Source of the DNA: Prunus persica
Taxonomy: Eukaryota; Streptophyta; Magnoliopsida; Rosales; Rosaceae
NCBI RefSeq assembly: GCF_000346465.2
Contig: NC_034009.1
Coordinates: 8,031,251 to 8,095,250 of the forward strand
Length of the DNA stretch: 64,000 nucleotides
Reading direction: 5' to 3'
The notes under the pieces were generated by a model, which saw only the letters and a list, made by a program, of their open reading frames with translations, made no database searches and was not told the DNA's origin. The first letter of the stretch is position 1, and each line of letters opens with the position of its first letter. Shown here piece by piece: positions 12,533-23,366 of the stretch. The position numbers and the translations under genes are program-made.

Positions 12533-13276
12533 AAATTAAACTGCGTGACTTATTTATTTATTTATTTATGGAGTTCAATTCACTGTTATTTGACGGAGCA
12601 CTAAACACAGTATAACTTAGACTATTTATCTGGAACAACACCAAACGCCTTATAATATTATGGATAAACAGTCAGTACTCTCCGGAACAAATTAATATTA
12701 TCTGACTAAAATAAGTCAGTGCAGTCCGATGTACCAAACGAGATTTCTCAAATTTAAGCATTTGAGCATCCACAATGGGCTTCCTAAACCAACAACTTAG
12801 ACAAATTTTAGGGAGAAATTAGAAAAATATAACTCCAACCATGCTCCCTATCTACCTCTTAAAATAGGGAGACTTCTAGGTGCTTCTAAATATGAAGAGA
12901 GATAAAGGACTTCTAGTGGCTCCTTATAATTTATGCATAGTTTAAACTTTTAATTAATGTTAACTATTGTTTATATATATATATATATATTAAATAAAGA
13001 TGGACCAAGCATATTGAATTAAAAAAATGACTATAGTATTTATGACTTCATAAACTGAAGAGTATAATTGGAATTCAAATTTTATAGAGAGCTGCTAAAA
13101 TAATTTTTTATATTTTTAATTAAATTTTAACTAAAAAATAAGGAACATGATTGTAAAGTAGATTATATGCAAAAAAATCTAAACCTAGGGAACTGCTTCC
13201 TTGACAGAACTTTTTTGGTTTTTTGTTTTTTGTGTGGAAGGCAGATAGCTTATTATTTACTAATCTGTTGATGTAA

Positions 13277-13938
13277 GAGCAACTCCACCCATTTGCCCTT
13301 AGCCATGGCAAGGGTGGAGCTAGGGCAAGCACTATTCACGTGAATAGTGGCTGCCCTTGCAAATAGTAAATTGTGTCTCCACCCGTTGCCCTTAGCCATG
13401 GCAATTACTATTCATTTTTTTGTTTTTTCCTCCTATTTTTTAATGAAAATAATTAATTTGGGTAATATTTTCAGATAATATTTTTGGGTTCGTACATATC
13501 AATATTTATTATAAAATTCATATCTCAATCGGAAAATTTTTTGGTATTTATAGAAAAAAAAGAGTATTTTTTTGGTATTTTTTTTTTAAAAAATTCAATT
13601 TGTTTTCATTTTTTTATTGCACAAAAATTGGCTGCCGTTGGATTGGAGAAAAAAATCTGATCGGAGAGCTCAGAGTGCGACACGTGGACTTTTAGTGGTA
13701 CTGTAGCGCCAGACACTGTAGCATCACTGTAGCACTGCGGTACTGTAGCTATACTGTAGCGATACTGTAGCGATACTGTAGCACCAAAACGAGGGTTGGA
13801 GCTCGGGCCAACCTTGCCCTCGGGCCAGCCCAGGTTGCTGGGTCCCACCTTGCCCTCGGGCCTGGGCTGTCCGCTGGAACACCTTTTTTTTTTTTTCCTC
13901 CCCTAGCCTCGGGCTGGGCTGTGCCGCTGGAGAAGCTC
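13277..13938. mobile_element. PIF/Harbinger-like non-autonomous element (TAA target duplication)
   Basis: The left terminus GAGCAACTCCACC and the complement of the right terminus (GAGCTTCTCCAGC) form inverted ends. They are flanked by TAA on both sides (13274-13276 and 13939-13941), the TWA target typical of PIF/Harbinger. The left side has two palindromic ATTCACGTGAAT-type motifs and a repeated agccatggcaa segment. The right side has a GC-rich arm (about 13796-13930). Between them lies a tandem array of tactgtagcga-like units (about 13694-13785). No transposase. It shares termini and subterminal words with 26794-29303 and 46800-47094. Confidence 0.75.
13694..13785. repeat. Short-period tandem array (actgtagc units)
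   Basis: About eight degenerate copies of an 8-11 bp unit built on actgtagc, located inside the Harbinger-like element at 13277-13938. Confidence 0.85.
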
Positions 13939-15276
13939 TAAAACCATAGAATATGCGGGGTGCTTGTTTGTATTTGTCGTTATATTTAGAGTCCGGTAAC
14001 ATAACATGATAGAAGTCTGATAGTAATTTGATCATGGATGTTACAACTAGCTGGGGTAAAATAAGGATGTATGAAATGAGTGACTTTTACCATTAAAGAG
14101 TGGTTTAGTTGCTCTGTTTATCTAAAAACAAGTAAAAAAAAAAAAACAAACTATATAGCTTGTTGAGAATAGTTTTAGACCAGTGGCTTTCAACTGGTTC
14201 AGTTATTTGGATTACATTTGCTGATTACCCATTTCATTCAGTTGGGGTTTCAAGATGAACAATCGTGACCAAAAAGTCCACTAAGGGACAGTCCCCTGCT
14301 TGCTGTTGTCAGCTGCCACAACTTTTTTCATCTCATGTCTTGGGACTTGGGAAAGGAGGTTGGGTGTGGGGGATTTTATTTTTTGATTCAATATTCTAAC
14401 TCCAAAGTAATATTTGAACGGATGGACCATGACTTTGTGTGATTAAAACACGGGGTTCAATGTAGACATGTCAATGGATAAATGTAATTAATAGGAGTGG
14501 ATTTTGTGGCATAATTTGATAATCTGATTATTAACAGAATAAATTTAGATCTTATCTAATCCAATTTAATTTAATTTAATATGTAATTTATTTTGCTTAC
14601 TTAATATATATGCATATGTAATGTAATAATATTGTGAATTTTTTTGTAAATAAATAAAAATATTTTAAAACTATTTGTAACATAAAAGAATACATATTAG
14701 GTTATTGGATTTGATATAAGATAATTCAACACATCGAATATGGATGTAGTTGTGAATGTTTTATCGAATTTTCGAAATCGGATTGTGTTGAATTTTTTTG
14801 AAATCTGGTTGGGTCGGATTTCAGGTCCTCCGCTCCATCTCTAATTCATTTACAGGTCTAATGTTGACGTAAGTTAAGTCAGTTGGTCATGACAGTGAGC
14901 CTAACTTATTACACCAAATTTTAGACACTTCCCATAACAAATATTAACAATAAAAAGAATAAAACGATATTTGAAGTCAAGTTTGAACACTTCTTACCTT
15001 TACCCTCTTTTTGTAGAACCAAAAATAAAAGAAAAAGGAACCCAAAGAAAAAACCGACAATTTAGAAACATTATGGGGGCATGATATCACTACTAGGATT
15101 TAAAGCATAAAAATGCCAAAAATCGTTAATTTCCACGAAATTACGAAATTCCTAGGTCCCACTAAAAAGATTTGAAAGTCTAGAAAACAAATTATCAAAG
15201 GGTATTTTGCCAAATTGTCCCCGTACCTAATTATCAATTTATTCAATGACTTTTTTATTTTATTTTATAGAAAATT
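13939..15276. other. AT-rich intergenic DNA
   Basis: No gene, RNA or repeat boundary that I can support. Open frames are short and low-complexity. Confidence 0.4.
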
Positions 15277-15635
15277 GAGATTTTTGGAGAAATGTCACTT
15301 GAATTTATACCTCAGTTTCAATTTGTCATCTTAAAAAAAAAATTTAATAGAAATATCACCTTAATTTTTCAAAATTTATTATTTGTCATCCGACTTTAAC
15401 ACCATCAATTTTTAAGGATATTTTAGTCTTTCTATTTTCAAAGGTATTTTAAAAATAAAAAAATACCCTTGAAAATAAAAAGACTAAAATACCCTTAAAA
15501 ATAGATAGAAAATTGGATGGTTTTAAAGTCCAAATCATGAATTTTGAAAAATGAAGATAACATTTCCTTGTATTTTTCTTTAAGGTGACATTGAAATTGA
15601 AATATAAGTTCATGTGACATTTTTTTAAAAATTCC
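15277..15635. mobile_element. 359-bp fold-back MITE with 9-bp target duplication
   Basis: Nearly the whole element is a palindrome centred near 15452. The left arm (from GAGATTTTTGG) is the imperfect reverse complement of the right arm, both reaching a shared aatgtcac motif near the ends. Perfect 9-bp direct repeats TAGAAAATT flank it (15268-15276 and 15636-15644). A 9-bp duplication with very long inverted repeats is typical of Mutator-derived MITEs. Such elements can be transcribed into hairpins that feed small-RNA pathways. Confidence 0.9.
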
Positions 15636-15644
15636 TAGAAAATT

Positions 15645-16490
15645 AAGGACTTGTACTAAATTTTATTCTCAATTTCCCTTACTGTTTAAATTCTCAACAT
15701 TTCATCTAATTTGTCGTTAAATATGAGGGCAAATTAGTCATTTCATATGTTAAAAATAATTAAATAATGTAAAATAAAAAAACATCATTTTAAAAAACAG
15801 AGAGGGGAGACCCACCCACCCCTTCTTCTCTCTCTCCCCGATTGTGCCGCCTGACTGGCTTGGGTGACCCATTAGCCACCGCCTTTCAAACAACCCCATT
15901 AATTCAGATCTTGAATTAATTCATGGGTTGTGCGATTTCAAGTTGAGATTTTGGGTGAGGGGTGATCAAGTCAGCAAAATTTAGGGGGTGGGCTCAGAGA
16001 TTTTAGGTCACTGGGTAGGGACGTGAACTCGGCGATGCTGATGAGGAATCGGTCAGACGGTGGAGTGAGGAAAGGCAGACGGGACTAGGCTGAGGCTTGA
16101 GATGACATGAAGTGCGTGGCACAATGGAAGGATTAAACTGTTTGGTGGTTTGACGAGGAACTTGTGAGGTGAAGAGGTCTGGACCTTGAAGGCTATAGGG
16201 GAGAAAAAAAAAAAACATAGGGGAGGGGGCTCGAATGGGTCTAGGTCTGTGGGTGGGGATAAGGTTTTCTTTTCTGTTTTTTGGGCGTGGGGGTGGTCAG
16301 TGGTTGCTGGGATGTCAATCGAGGATTGGAGTTGTATGGAGTACCTGAGCTTGGGGATGGAGATGAGTTGTTCTGTGTCGGTGAGATGATAGGCTAGCTG
16401 TGGTGATTAGGTGTGTAGAGTTAATATTTAGGGTGAGATAATGTGTTTTAATTGGAGTGTGAGAGTCGGTGAGAGACATATGGTGGCGGT
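15645..16490. other. Intergenic DNA, possible transposon interior
   Basis: The GC-richer part (about 15800-16480) resembles the interior of gene-fragment-bearing repeats elsewhere in the window, such as 55020-55740. No protein family is recognisable in any frame. Confidence 0.3.
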
Positions 16491-17378
16491 TAGCGGTATG
16501 ATACGGTATTGAGCTAATCCTATTAACGATACTGAAAATTAGAACTGGTATGGGATTATCATTAACCAAAGTTGGCATCGTGCCAAATCGATTCCGGTGT
16601 GAAATGGTACCATTTCGATACCAAAATAATACAACTAAAAAATCCACCAATTCAACAAATTCATCAAATAACTACTCACAATTCAGCAAATTCATCAAAT
16701 CTCAATTCATATCAACACAACTTATGTAATCCAATGCCTTTCTTATGGCTTACAGAGTTTACAAACCCAAATAGTATTGGTATTTGATGCCTTTGCCTTA
16801 TAAAATTCAACAAAATTTTAATGATTTAATCAAAAACATATTTTCATCATCTAACAGTTTAATAGAAAGACATAGGTTTTCCTTATAAACTGGTATAATG
16901 TTTGATTAGCAATTGCCGGTTGGTGACTTTGGGTTTTGACCACCTCATCTTTCGATTCTCTCTCACACAGAGAAAGAGACAATGTTTTGTGCTAGAGCCA
17001 CCACTGACCAGAGCTTGAATCTAGATGAGAAGGATTTGGCTTGGAGAGAGCTTGAATCGAGTGAGATCGATAGAGAGAGACAGAGAGCTGGGCATGGAAG
17101 AGAGAAGTTCTTCAAATGGGCTGAGTCTTAGAGTGAGAGAGGTTTTGAGAATGTCTAAGAGACGAGGTTTGAGTTGAGATATTGAATTTTTTTTTTTTTA
17201 AACTTACTCATTTCGGTACGGTATTGAACGGTACCAAATACCCAATACCGCTATCGTGTCATACTCACTTGATACGGTACGGTATTATACCAAATATTGC
17301 CTAATCCCACATGAAATGGTATGAAATTAGTTTGATACGATATGGCTTCGGTATTTCGGCTTTAGATGCCCAACCCTA
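16491..17378. mobile_element. 888-bp hAT-like non-autonomous element
   Basis: Begins TAGCGGTATGATACGG and ends with the complement of TAGGGTTGGGCATC. Flanks match over 7 of 8 bases (gtggcggt 16483-16490; gtggcggc 17379-17386), consistent with an 8-bp hAT target duplication. Many gatacggtat-type words repeat in inverted orientation near both ends, typical of hAT subterminal transposase-binding repeats. No intact transposase frame. Confidence 0.55.
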
Positions 17379-17816
17379 GTGGCGGCGGTGTGTGGATGGT
17401 GGCGTTGGTGTAGATGATGGCGGTTGGGAAGGGGCGGCTCCAGGTGGAAGAGGTTAATCCCCTTTTTTAATTTTTTTTCTTCTTTTATTTTATGTTTTTA
17501 AAGTAAAGTTTGGAGGAAATGTTAATAATTTAAACGGCATGAGTAACATTGATAATAAAAATTAAATTCGAATCCTTAATTTTTTATTAAAAAAAAAGTA
17601 TTTGAATGTAAATTGATAATTAAATACAAGTTGAAAAGGGAATTCGACAGATTACCCTTTTATCAAATAAAATAGATTTGTATTTTCACGTGCATGCAAA
17701 AACCAGAAACCAAGAAAATCCGAAATTGCAGCGCACACAATTGATAGGACACTTCCATGGACTAGGAGTATGAGGGCCTTCCAAACTTTATTTGTCTTTG
17801 CCTTTGTTTGCTTCTC

Positions 17817-17824
17817 TCTCTCTG

Positions 17825-17862
<38 letters not shown>
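17817..17862. repeat. (CT)n microsatellite
   Basis: A CT/CTGT run. The Arg/Glu-rich frame on the opposite strand is an artefact of it. Confidence 0.95.
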
Positions 17863-17866
<4 letters not shown>

Positions 17867-17879
17867 AGTGCTTGTTTTA

Positions 17880-19230
17880 CCTATGCCTATAAGATAGATA
17901 GTGCCTAAGCCTAGAAGCCCTAGAAGCCCTAGACCCTAGTTTCAGTGTTTCTCTGGACTCCACTTGTTGCATTGTCACCTCACTACCCAACCCATACAAG
18001 ACAGATTTAGAAACACCATTTACAAAGCCACAACACTCTCTCAGTCTCAAGCCAAAATTGAGAATTGAAACAGAGAAAGTTGATAAATAATGGGAAAATT
18101 GCATCCATCCCAACTAAAAAGATAACAACCAACCTCCCAGAAACCCAAGTGGCATTTGTGCAATTTTTTCACAAGTAATAATATTATCATTGAATATGGA
18201 AGATGATTTTCCGAAAATAAAAAGGCTTAATTGTACTCTAATTGTCTTCTAACCATGAACTGTTTAAAAGTTGTTTGGTAATTGTTTTCACTTTTTCAGT
18301 TTTTGTTTTTGTTATTTCTTATTTCATATGCGTGAGTTCGATAGTCATGTCTAATAGTCATTCTGGTGTCGATGGGTACTATGCAGGTCCGATTACTTAA
18401 GGTGGCGAGTCCAAAATTACAATTTCACTTTTGACTTGGCTAAGCTGCTATCAAACTTTGAAGTAACAATTCTTTATAGGGAGCTCAGAAATTAGATTTT
18501 TCTTGAGGTCAAATTGTGAATTTGAGATTCATAAAATGAAAGTGTATGTCACAAGGAGTCTGTCACATTTTTGTTGATTTTTTTTTACTGTTAAGATGAA
18601 TTTTTAGTGAATTTTAGATTTGGAGATCTAGAGAGTCAAACTTGATCCATGGCCAAATGCAAGAGTCATGCGGCCTAGTCGTCCCAGTTGGGAGGTTCCA
18701 AATGTTGAGTTTTGAGACTAGAGTGCGATGTATGTTTATCAAACATGACATGTTTTCAGTTTTCAATTTTCCGAAAAAGTGAAAACGAAATGATTATTAA
18801 ACGAGTCCTTTAAATGATTCTTAAACTAAAGAAACACACCATCAATCAACTTTAACCAATTTAGTAAATTTAGGTTTTAACAACAAAAAAATTTTTACTT
18901 TTGAAAAAAGCCAAAATTTTTCCGAAAAAGACAGTAAAATCCCTCAACTTTGAAACAAAAGACATGCAAATGTAAATAATTTATTAGAAAATTCAAAAAT
19001 AAATAAGAACATTTTTGTCCATTTAAACTTCTTTTAAAAATATTTCTCTTCTTTGGCATTTTTCAAAATGTCCCTTTAAATTTTTGGTGCCCAAGACAAC
19101 TCTGGAAGAGAAATCAAGTTGGGCAAGTTGCAATTGTTGACTTCAAACCCCAATTACTCACTTACAAAACCGCCAAGTTACATCCCTCTCCCCTTCCCCC
19201 CCTACCCCCTTTGCTATTGAGCGGCTCATT
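17880..19230. other. Intergenic DNA; possible inverted-repeat element 18260-18815
   Basis: Segments near 18268 and 18815 share a ttttcactttttc word in inverted orientation beside tttaaa-type ends, suggesting a degenerate MITE. Otherwise nothing is recognised. Confidence 0.3.
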
Positions 19231-19687
19231 CCCCATCTCCCCTTTCTTTTTTATTGCCATTTTTTTTTGGGTCAATCGTTGGGAGGTCAAAGTTTAAGAA
19301 CTACAACACTTAAGCCAAATTAAAATGTAAATCCAGGGAAGTGTATTTGAACATGTGAACATACACTACCAAAGCCCCCACATACCCCAAGAAAACCCCA
19401 TAATAAAATTGAGTGGCAGAAGCGAACTGGTTATAAAAACAGTAGTGCTCATGCATTGAACTTTCTGCATATTATTATGAAGATGAAAATTAAAACTTTA
19501 ATTTACTCACCAGCACCATCACCAATCTGCCAATTCCCAATTCCTCAAATCACATAATAAATGGAATTTGATTAATACCCTTTCCATATAAACAGAATGA
19601 GGAGCCAAAAACTTAATTAATGAGTGAAAATAAAGCAAAGAAAGGAAAATAAAACAAATTATTATATCCTAAAAAAATACAGAAAGA

Positions 19688-19710
19688 TTGAGCCGTCCAG
19701 CCAATATCAC
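19688..19710 (-). ncRNA. Candidate miR171 target-mimic site
   Basis: Read on the - strand the site is GTGATATTGGC, then TGG, then ACGGCTCAA. The first and last parts are exactly complementary to positions 10-20 and 1-9 of the miR171b/c-type miRNA. The middle TGG has no partner and would form a 3-nt bulge opposite the cleavage site. Known target mimics such as IPS1 (miR399) block slicing with a central 3-nt bulge of this kind. No partner arm for a MIR171 hairpin is visible on either side, which argues against a precursor. Whether the site is transcribed cannot be told from sequence. Confidence 0.6.
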
Positions 19711-20357
19711 CAACACCCCTACACCATCAAAAGCCAAAGAAGCAGATCATGAGGAAGGAGATCAGAACTTGCTGCAACAAGTGGTGGACTTCGGAAATGG
19801 CATTTCCTCTACCAGTCCACCCTTCACATTTTGAGTCCGAGAAAACAACTTTCTCCACAAACTTTCTCAGCAAAAACACTTGAAAGCATGATTCTTCAAC
19901 TTTCCAGGAAATTGCAGCCATAGCCCCCACCATGCTCCACCACCAAACTTGCTGTCAGCACCAGAAGAAGCGTAAAATTGTAGGCAAAAACACACACACA
20001 ACCACAATGAGATAAAAGGTGCCCCCTTTTTTTGAAGTATGTGGCCAAAAATAAAAATTGGGTTTATGAGCATTTTGAAAAAAAACTTGTGGGTAGGTGA
20101 GTAAATGCCAAAACAATGAGCATGAATTGTATAAAATAAAAGAAGAAGCTGAGGGGCAAATTATGAAAGACGGGTGGGGGGTGGGGTGGGTTGTTGTCCT
20201 TCTGCTGTTTCCGTCTGTCTAAACATAATGAGGCCAAATAAATGTGAGAAAGGGAAGGAAAGAAAGAAAAGAGAAGGGTTTCCGCTTTGTACGATTTTGA
20301 GCATGGAAATGTTGTTTTCCTTTTGCCTTAAACTTAAACCCCCCTCCCCCATCTCCC

Positions 20358-20360
<3 letters not shown>

Positions 20361-20405
<45 letters not shown>
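20361..20405. repeat. Compound (CT)n(AC)n microsatellite
   Basis: A CT run passing directly into an AC run. Confidence 0.95.
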
Positions 20406-20599
20406 TACGCATCTCTGCAGCCTTAAAAAAAAACTTGTATGAAACGGGATAACATTGTTTTGTTATCTCCATCTAATTACAGACTGTCACTTATAAAAGT
20501 GATCACACATGACATATTATAATTAACCGAGAATAACAAAATAGTGATATCATATCAGCTAGATTTGCGCAAGCAACCTCTGTCCTCTTCTGGTTTCCA

Positions 20600-20605
20600 T
20601 TTATA
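20600..20605 (-). promoter_or_regulatory. Possible TATA box for the mimic-bearing transcript
   Basis: TATAAA on the - strand within GGGTATAAATGG. It is the nearest reasonable core promoter upstream of the miR171 mimic site. No independent support. Confidence 0.25.
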
Positions 20606-20609
20606 CCCT

Positions 20610-23366
20610 TAATCCACTACCAAAACCCCACTTATATCCCTCAAATAACGTGGAAAACCCCAACTTCATATGCATACATGTATACCCCTTTACCCTTGAT
20701 ACAGTTTTCCAATTTCAAATTGCTTCGATTTTTAAAAGAGTTTTTAATTGAATTTACATCAGGAGCCTCAGAGCCTGCCTGACCAAACAAGCACCACAGC
20801 CGAGGTTAAATTTTTTTCGAGAAGAACACCAAACCCTACACAAAACAGTAGTTCTTGGTCTAACATTCGTTTGTGGATTCTAGGGGGTGCCATTGCTGAG
20901 ACCAAAGCAGCTAACCAGGCCTACACAAAATATAGCCTCTTTCTTCAAGAAAATGGTGGTCTAAGTTTGACCCTTTGGTCATAATAATGCGCATACTGGG
21001 GGACCCTTATAGGGGTACTTTGGTCATTTTGCAACACTTAGATGAGTAAAAAAAGAGTACCCCGGATTTTACGTATCATGTTAAAGGAAAAGTGTGTTGC
21101 TGCGGCTTAGAAAATGCGGTGTGAATTTTCCCTTTTGGGCTTCTAGATAATTTGCATGGGTGAACAATATTCATATTGAAATGAGCCAAAAATATATAAA
21201 ATAAACTATAAATAAAAAAAATAAAAAATTTAGGTGGCAGTAGCAAGCACATGCTTATGGCTTTTCTGGGCATCTGAAAGTTACAGAGAAGTAACTGTTG
21301 GGTCTTGCAGAGTGAATGAAGGCATTTGTACTGGACAAAGATAAAAGGGTAGGCTTATTAGCTTAGTTTGAGATGAATATGATGATGGGCCATTGGGCCC
21401 TGTACGATGATGGAAGTAGGGTGCATAATTGGCAATGCTGGTTAAGGGTAGCTGAGTTTTCTTCTTCCTCTCTCAAAATCCAGGCTCAGGACTCTCATAT
21501 CATAATAGAGAACAGCAAGAGACAGAATGTCTGAGCAAAAGTAGGATATCAGAGAAAGAGCAATGAATTTTTCAGGGCAACAAGGAAAGAAAGGAGAAAA
21601 TATGAGAGAGAGAGAGAGAGAGTAGGGAACTCCAAAAACCAAGACAAAGATGAATCAGGAATCTCTCATCAGCGAGCAATGAAGAAAAAGAAACTTCTGT
21701 TAACTCAATAAAAAGAAAACAGAGAGAAGCTACTAGCTGAGCAGCTAAATCCAAAGGGTTTCGTTTTTGGAGCAACAATTGATGATTTTAGGTGTCCTTT
21801 CCATAAGAAGCAGCACCAAACTAGAAATGCTTTCGACCTAGATGAACATCAAAAATAGCAAACGCTTTGCACACAGCTTTTTTTCTTGGGATACCAATGA
21901 AACATTGATGACAGTGACACATTTTGCTATTCAACAAAATGGTACAAAAAAAGTTTCCTCTAGATAAGTGAAAATGGCACATACCTTATTTCTCTTCCAG
22001 AAAAAATCCAAGAAAATTCTGCTTCAAGAGCCCAGAATTGTTGTTTTCAGAGGCTGCATTTGTGAACACAAGAGGCTCCGCAGAGCGAGAGAAAGAGAGA
22101 GAGGGTCATCCAAAACCATATCCATTCCATATTTAAGAAGAGTAATATTGTAATGAAACAACAGTGTAACTTTCTTTTTCAAAGTATTGAAAAAAAGAGC
22201 TAAAGGGGTCTTGCAGCTTCTCTTTACAGTCGAAAATCAAAACTCTGACTCTCTGAGAAGTGCATCAAATCCTTTTAAATATGTATATATATAATTAGCA
22301 TTTATCTTATCTTTTTCTTTGTTTTCTGTAAAGCTCAGTCTGTGAAGGTGAAGGATGATAATAAAATCATAAAGAAACGGTAAAGTTTACAGAAAGCAGG
22401 TGAGACTGTTGCTTTATCCACCTAGCTATATTTTTAAGTCTCCACGGATACATTTCAGAAACCTTGATTGAATCAAAACTAATGAACCCTTCTGTCCGGA
22501 AAAACTACAAACAATGCCACCATATATCCAGCCAAGGGAGATATCGGGCCCCAGCTTATGCAAGCCCAATTTCAAAATGGACTGAGCCTTTAACTTTAAC
22601 TGGAGTCCACTGTGGACAAATCCCATTTTAACCCGTCGTTTGCAGAAGTGAGGTACTTGACTGGTCTTGAGATTTTAAAGGTCTTGTGCAACACTCTTAA
22701 ACTAAGGCCTCACATCATCTAATGTGAAATTTTTTTTTTTTGGGGCAAAATTTATCATGAATTGATGCCATAAAATAATAAAAGTAACAAGCACAACTAT
22801 TTTCCATGAAGACATGCATAGTCTAGTAGTATTGTGTGATAATTTTGTTTGATTGATCATAGGTTTTTTTTTAAGAAGAAAATTTCATTCATAAACCATA
22901 AAAGGCATATAAAGATAGGCACGATTACATGGGCCTTGTTAAAACCTTCATAGAAATCATAGGTTTAATAATGCTATTTCATGAGAAATTTTTGTTATTT
23001 TGAACCAAAAAAAAAAAAAGTGAAAAGGAATCCACTAAGCATTCAAGTAATGCACTCCCATTTGACTCTTAAATAAGTAAAAAGGAATCCATTAAGCATT
23101 CATGGTTCTTTTTATCTGTTACTTGTTTTATATGAAAGCGGCTACATAACACATATATCATTCATGGAGACTTCGGTTCTCATACATTGAATTGAAATAG
23201 CTGGAACTCTCACCCCTACACACCCTCCTCATAATTTGGAAGACAAAAAGCAAGAAACCAGCATTAACAAGCAACTCACTTCACTTGTTATTTATTGTAC
23301 ACTAGACAGCAGTTCTTATACTATTATCCATGTAACAGCAAGGATAAAGTGGATATTCTACAAAAT
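20610..23366. other. Intergenic DNA
   Basis: No gene is supported. Two near-repeats of aaaggaatcca.taagcattca occur at about 23006 and 23081. A GA run lies at about 21606-21623. Short open frames have no recognisable family. Confidence 0.35.

Larger units (their letters stand above)
11277..12752. mobile_element. Possible hAT-like element containing MITE copy 2
   Basis: The left end (gtatgtttgatacattgtat, about 11279) and the complement of the right end (ctcgtttggtacatcggact, ending about 12752) look like degenerate inverted termini. A second shared motif, gtttggtgt, lies inside each. The interior has a (CT)n tract at 11468-11510 and no credible gene. No matching 8-bp flanks were seen, so the limits are tentative. 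Confidence 0.35.
19230..20575 (-). ncRNA. Hypothetical lncRNA host of the miR171 mimic site
   Basis: This transcript is an inference only. On the - strand a TATAAA lies at 20605-20600 and an AATAAA at 19255-19250. These would allow a roughly 1.3-kb RNA running from about 20570 to 19230 that includes the mimic site at 19710-19688. A 68-codon frame (19933-19727) ends 16 bases before the site. It is hydrophobic in places, has no family resemblance and may be meaningless. A CT/AC microsatellite (20361-20405) would fall in the 5' part. Confidence 0.3.

Noticed and set aside
19580..19800. MIR171 precursor hairpin at the miR171-like sequence
   Set aside because: The sequence has 3 extra bases inside the mature region, and no star-like arm could be found within about 120 bp on either side.
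20748..20984. 78-codon open frame as a small gene
   Set aside because: No family resemblance, no promoter context and no splice partner.
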